From: Clostridia bacterium
GTDB taxonomy: Bacteria; Bacillota; Clostridia; Oscillospirales; Acutalibacteraceae
NCBI GenBank assembly: GCA_017399405.1
Contig: JAFQCT010000013.1
Span: 1 to 62,622 of the forward strand
Length of the DNA stretch: 62,622 bases
Direction: 5' to 3'
In this document: positions 61,402 to 62,622 of the stretch, one piece after another
How the letters are laid out: every line of letters begins with the position of its first letter
Numbering within the stretch: position 1 is the first letter of the stretch
Translations under genes and position numbers: made by a program
The notes under the pieces: model-generated
What the model saw: the letters and a program-made list of their open reading frames with translations, nothing else
What the model was told of the DNA's origin: nothing
Database searches by the model: none

Positions 61402-61465
61402 ACTTTGCAATATACTTTCACACTTTTAATTGCTAAAGTGAAAATTTATACAAGAGGCGAATACA

Positions 61466-62437
61466 ATGAGAAAAGGTAACTTAATGAGCGTGCGTCACGA
61501 TATTAAACTTCTTGACGCAACAATCCGTGATGGCGGACTTTGTAACAATTTTGAATTTACAGATGAATTTGTACGCGAACTTTATAAAACAAATATAAAG
61601 TGTGGCGTTGACTATATGGAGTTTGGCTATAAAGCAAGTAAAAATCTTTTTAATGAAGAAGACCACGGTAAATGGAAGTTCTGTAATGAAGAAGACTTGC
61701 GTGCAATCGTAGGCGAAAATGTGTCCGATATGAAAATTGCAGTTATGGCTGATGTGGGCAGATGCGATTATAAAACTGACTTTCTTCCTAAAAAAGACAG
61801 CGTAATTGATATGATTCGTGTTGCTTGTTATATTCATCAGATTCCTGCAGCAGTTGAAATGATTAACTATTTCAATGATTTAGGCTATGAAACTACTTGC
61901 AACATTATGGCTATTTCACAGGCAAGTTTTAATCAGATTGATGACGCACTCGAAATGCTTGGTGAAAGTAAAGTTGATGTTATCTATCTTGTAGATAGTT
62001 ACGGTTCACTCTTCCCTGAAAATGCTGCTGAACTTGCAAAGAAATACCTTGAATACGGTGAAAAATACAATAAAAAGATTGGATTTCACGGTCACAATAA
62101 TCAAAATCTTGCATTTGCAAATACTATTGAAACACTTTCTTACGGTGTTTCTTATGTTGACGCAACTGCTCTCGCAATGGGACGCGGTGCAGGTAACTGT
62201 GCTATGGAATTGATGCTTGGATTCCTTAAAAATCCTAAATATAGTATTTATAGTCTTTTGAAGTTCATCGAAAATTATATGCTTCCGCTTAAAGAACAAG
62301 GTGTAGTTTGGGGATTTGACCTTCAATATATGTTTACAGGTCAGTTAAACAGACACCCAAGAGAAGCTATGAATTTCACAGATAAAAAACGAAACGATTA
62401 TACAGAGTTTTATAAGGAATTGCTTGATAATTATTAA
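61466..62437 (+). CDS. HMGL-family aldolase (4-hydroxy-2-oxovalerate aldolase-like)
   Basis: 323 residues if started at 61466. An in-frame ATG at 61484 with AAAGGTAA upstream is an equal choice. LLDATIRDGGLCNNFEF matches the LxDxTxRDG start of the HMGL/homocitrate synthase barrel (PF00682), and GFHGHNNQNLAFANT gives the HxH metal ligands. GRGAGNCAMELML fits the C-terminal conserved loop. It acts as a metal-dependent C-C lyase or condensing enzyme, but lacks the regulatory domain of isopropylmalate synthase. No pathway partner is adjacent. Confidence 0.85.
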   Translation: MRKGNLMSVRHDIKLLDATIRDGGLCNNFEFTDEFVRELYKTNIKCGVDYMEFGYKASKNLFNEEDHGKWKFCNEEDLRAIVGENVSDMKIAVMADVGRCDYKTDFLPKKDSVIDMIRVACYIHQIPAAVEMINYFNDLGYETTCNIMAISQASFNQIDDALEMLGESKVDVIYLVDSYGSLFPENAAELAKKYLEYGEKYNKKIGFHGHNNQNLAFANTIETLSYGVSYVDATALAMGRGAGNCAMELMLGFLKNPKYSIYSLLKFIENYMLPLKEQGVVWGFDLQYMFTGQLNRHPREAMNFTDKKRNDYTEFYKELLDNY

Positions 62438-62440
62438 ATT

Positions 62441-62466
62441 TGTAGGGCGAGGGCTTGCTCTCGCTC
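62441..62466. repeat. TGTAGGG-headed palindromic element
   Basis: TGTAGGGCGAGGGCTTG then CTCTCGCTC forms a short GCGAG/CTCGC hairpin just after the aldolase stop, like the one after mcsB at 34072. Confidence 0.65.
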
Positions 62467-62478
62467 TGTTCTTTTGCA

Positions 62479-62622
62479 AAATTGAGTTTGTCGGGATGTT
62501 TGAAAGACATCCTCTTTCCTCCCTCTGACGAGGGAGGTGGCAAAATCGAAGATTTTGACGGAGGGAGAGATAAAGTACTTAACGGCTCGTATCTCTCCCT
62601 CAGTCTCGCTAACGCTCGACAG
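62479..62622. repeat. Composite repeat reaching the window end
   Basis: AATTGAGTTTGTCGGG (62480) is followed by a CTCCCTCTGACGAGGGAGG hairpin, an AAAATCGAAGATTTTGACGG palindrome and CTCCCTCAGTCTCGC ending the window. I recognise the last parts as a repeat seen in many Clostridia genomes. It is cut at 62622. Nothing coding is seen here. Confidence 0.7.

Overview
The window is a low-GC chromosomal segment from an anaerobic, spore-forming Gram-positive. It most resembles a Ruminococcus-like member of the Clostridia (Oscillospiraceae). The support is a ctsR-mcsA-mcsB-clpC heat-shock locus, a pheST T-box leader, an alpha2-type glycyl-tRNA synthetase, IreB, a DarA-type c-di-AMP receptor, sporulation genes (SpoIID, a PdaB-like deacetylase, RicT), Thr-rich lipoprotein linkers and plant-glycan enzymes. 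The species is inferred from gene content only. No phage, plasmid, transposase or CRISPR array was seen.

Layout. 1-377: tRNA cluster Asp (cut by the window edge), Phe, Gly, Cys. 532-9650: secreted and surface proteins (SGNH hydrolase, nuclease lipoprotein, Cthe_2159-type lipoprotein), a radical SAM protein, a GH43-like enzyme, an alpha/beta hydrolase with a lost nucleophile, and tRNA-Ala. 9727-21907: carbohydrate block with three GPH-type symporters, a CoA-transferase, a GH26 beta-mannanase, a PutP-type Na+ symporter, glyS and a diacylglycerol-kinase-like gene. 21985-28341 (minus strand): esterase lipoprotein, phosphoribosyltransferase-like protein, polysaccharide deacetylase, zinc-ribbon membrane protein, GH51 arabinofuranosidase and an LCP protein. 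28545-31942: Nudix fusion, small export protein, DnaD-like and DnaC-like replication proteins. 32089-36730: CtsR regulon. 36940-40494: Fur-family regulator with a His-rich permease, a TrpR-like protein, a methyltransferase and Hsp33. 40695-46368 (minus): ferredoxin, RicT, HolB, DarA, AEC transporter, membrane protein, citrate synthase. 46482-53640: SpoIID, cysteine synthase, a phosphoribosyltransferase, IreB, and pheST behind a T-box. 53826-62437: a 1194-residue double metallophosphoesterase, an ABC ATPase, a TcdA-like E1 enzyme, YchF, tRNA-Arg, an orphan E2-type acyltransferase domain and an HMGL-like aldolase.

How genes work together. The GH26, GH43-like and GH51 enzymes and the three GPH symporters suggest uptake and breakdown of mannan and arabinose-containing oligosaccharides. 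The heat-shock locus has two exact CtsR boxes flanking its promoter. The Fur-family gene has a perfect palindrome over its own promoter and is translationally coupled to a metal or metalloid permease.

The least expected content is intergenic. Between mcsB and clpC lies a 187-bp array of eight mini-hairpins with different stems, separated by a constant 7-nt word (ATTTCAT) that inverts to ATGAAAT halfway. Several further dispersed repeat families sit in other gaps, often next to each other, and some supply the last codons of genes. The array is the best candidate here for an undescribed element.
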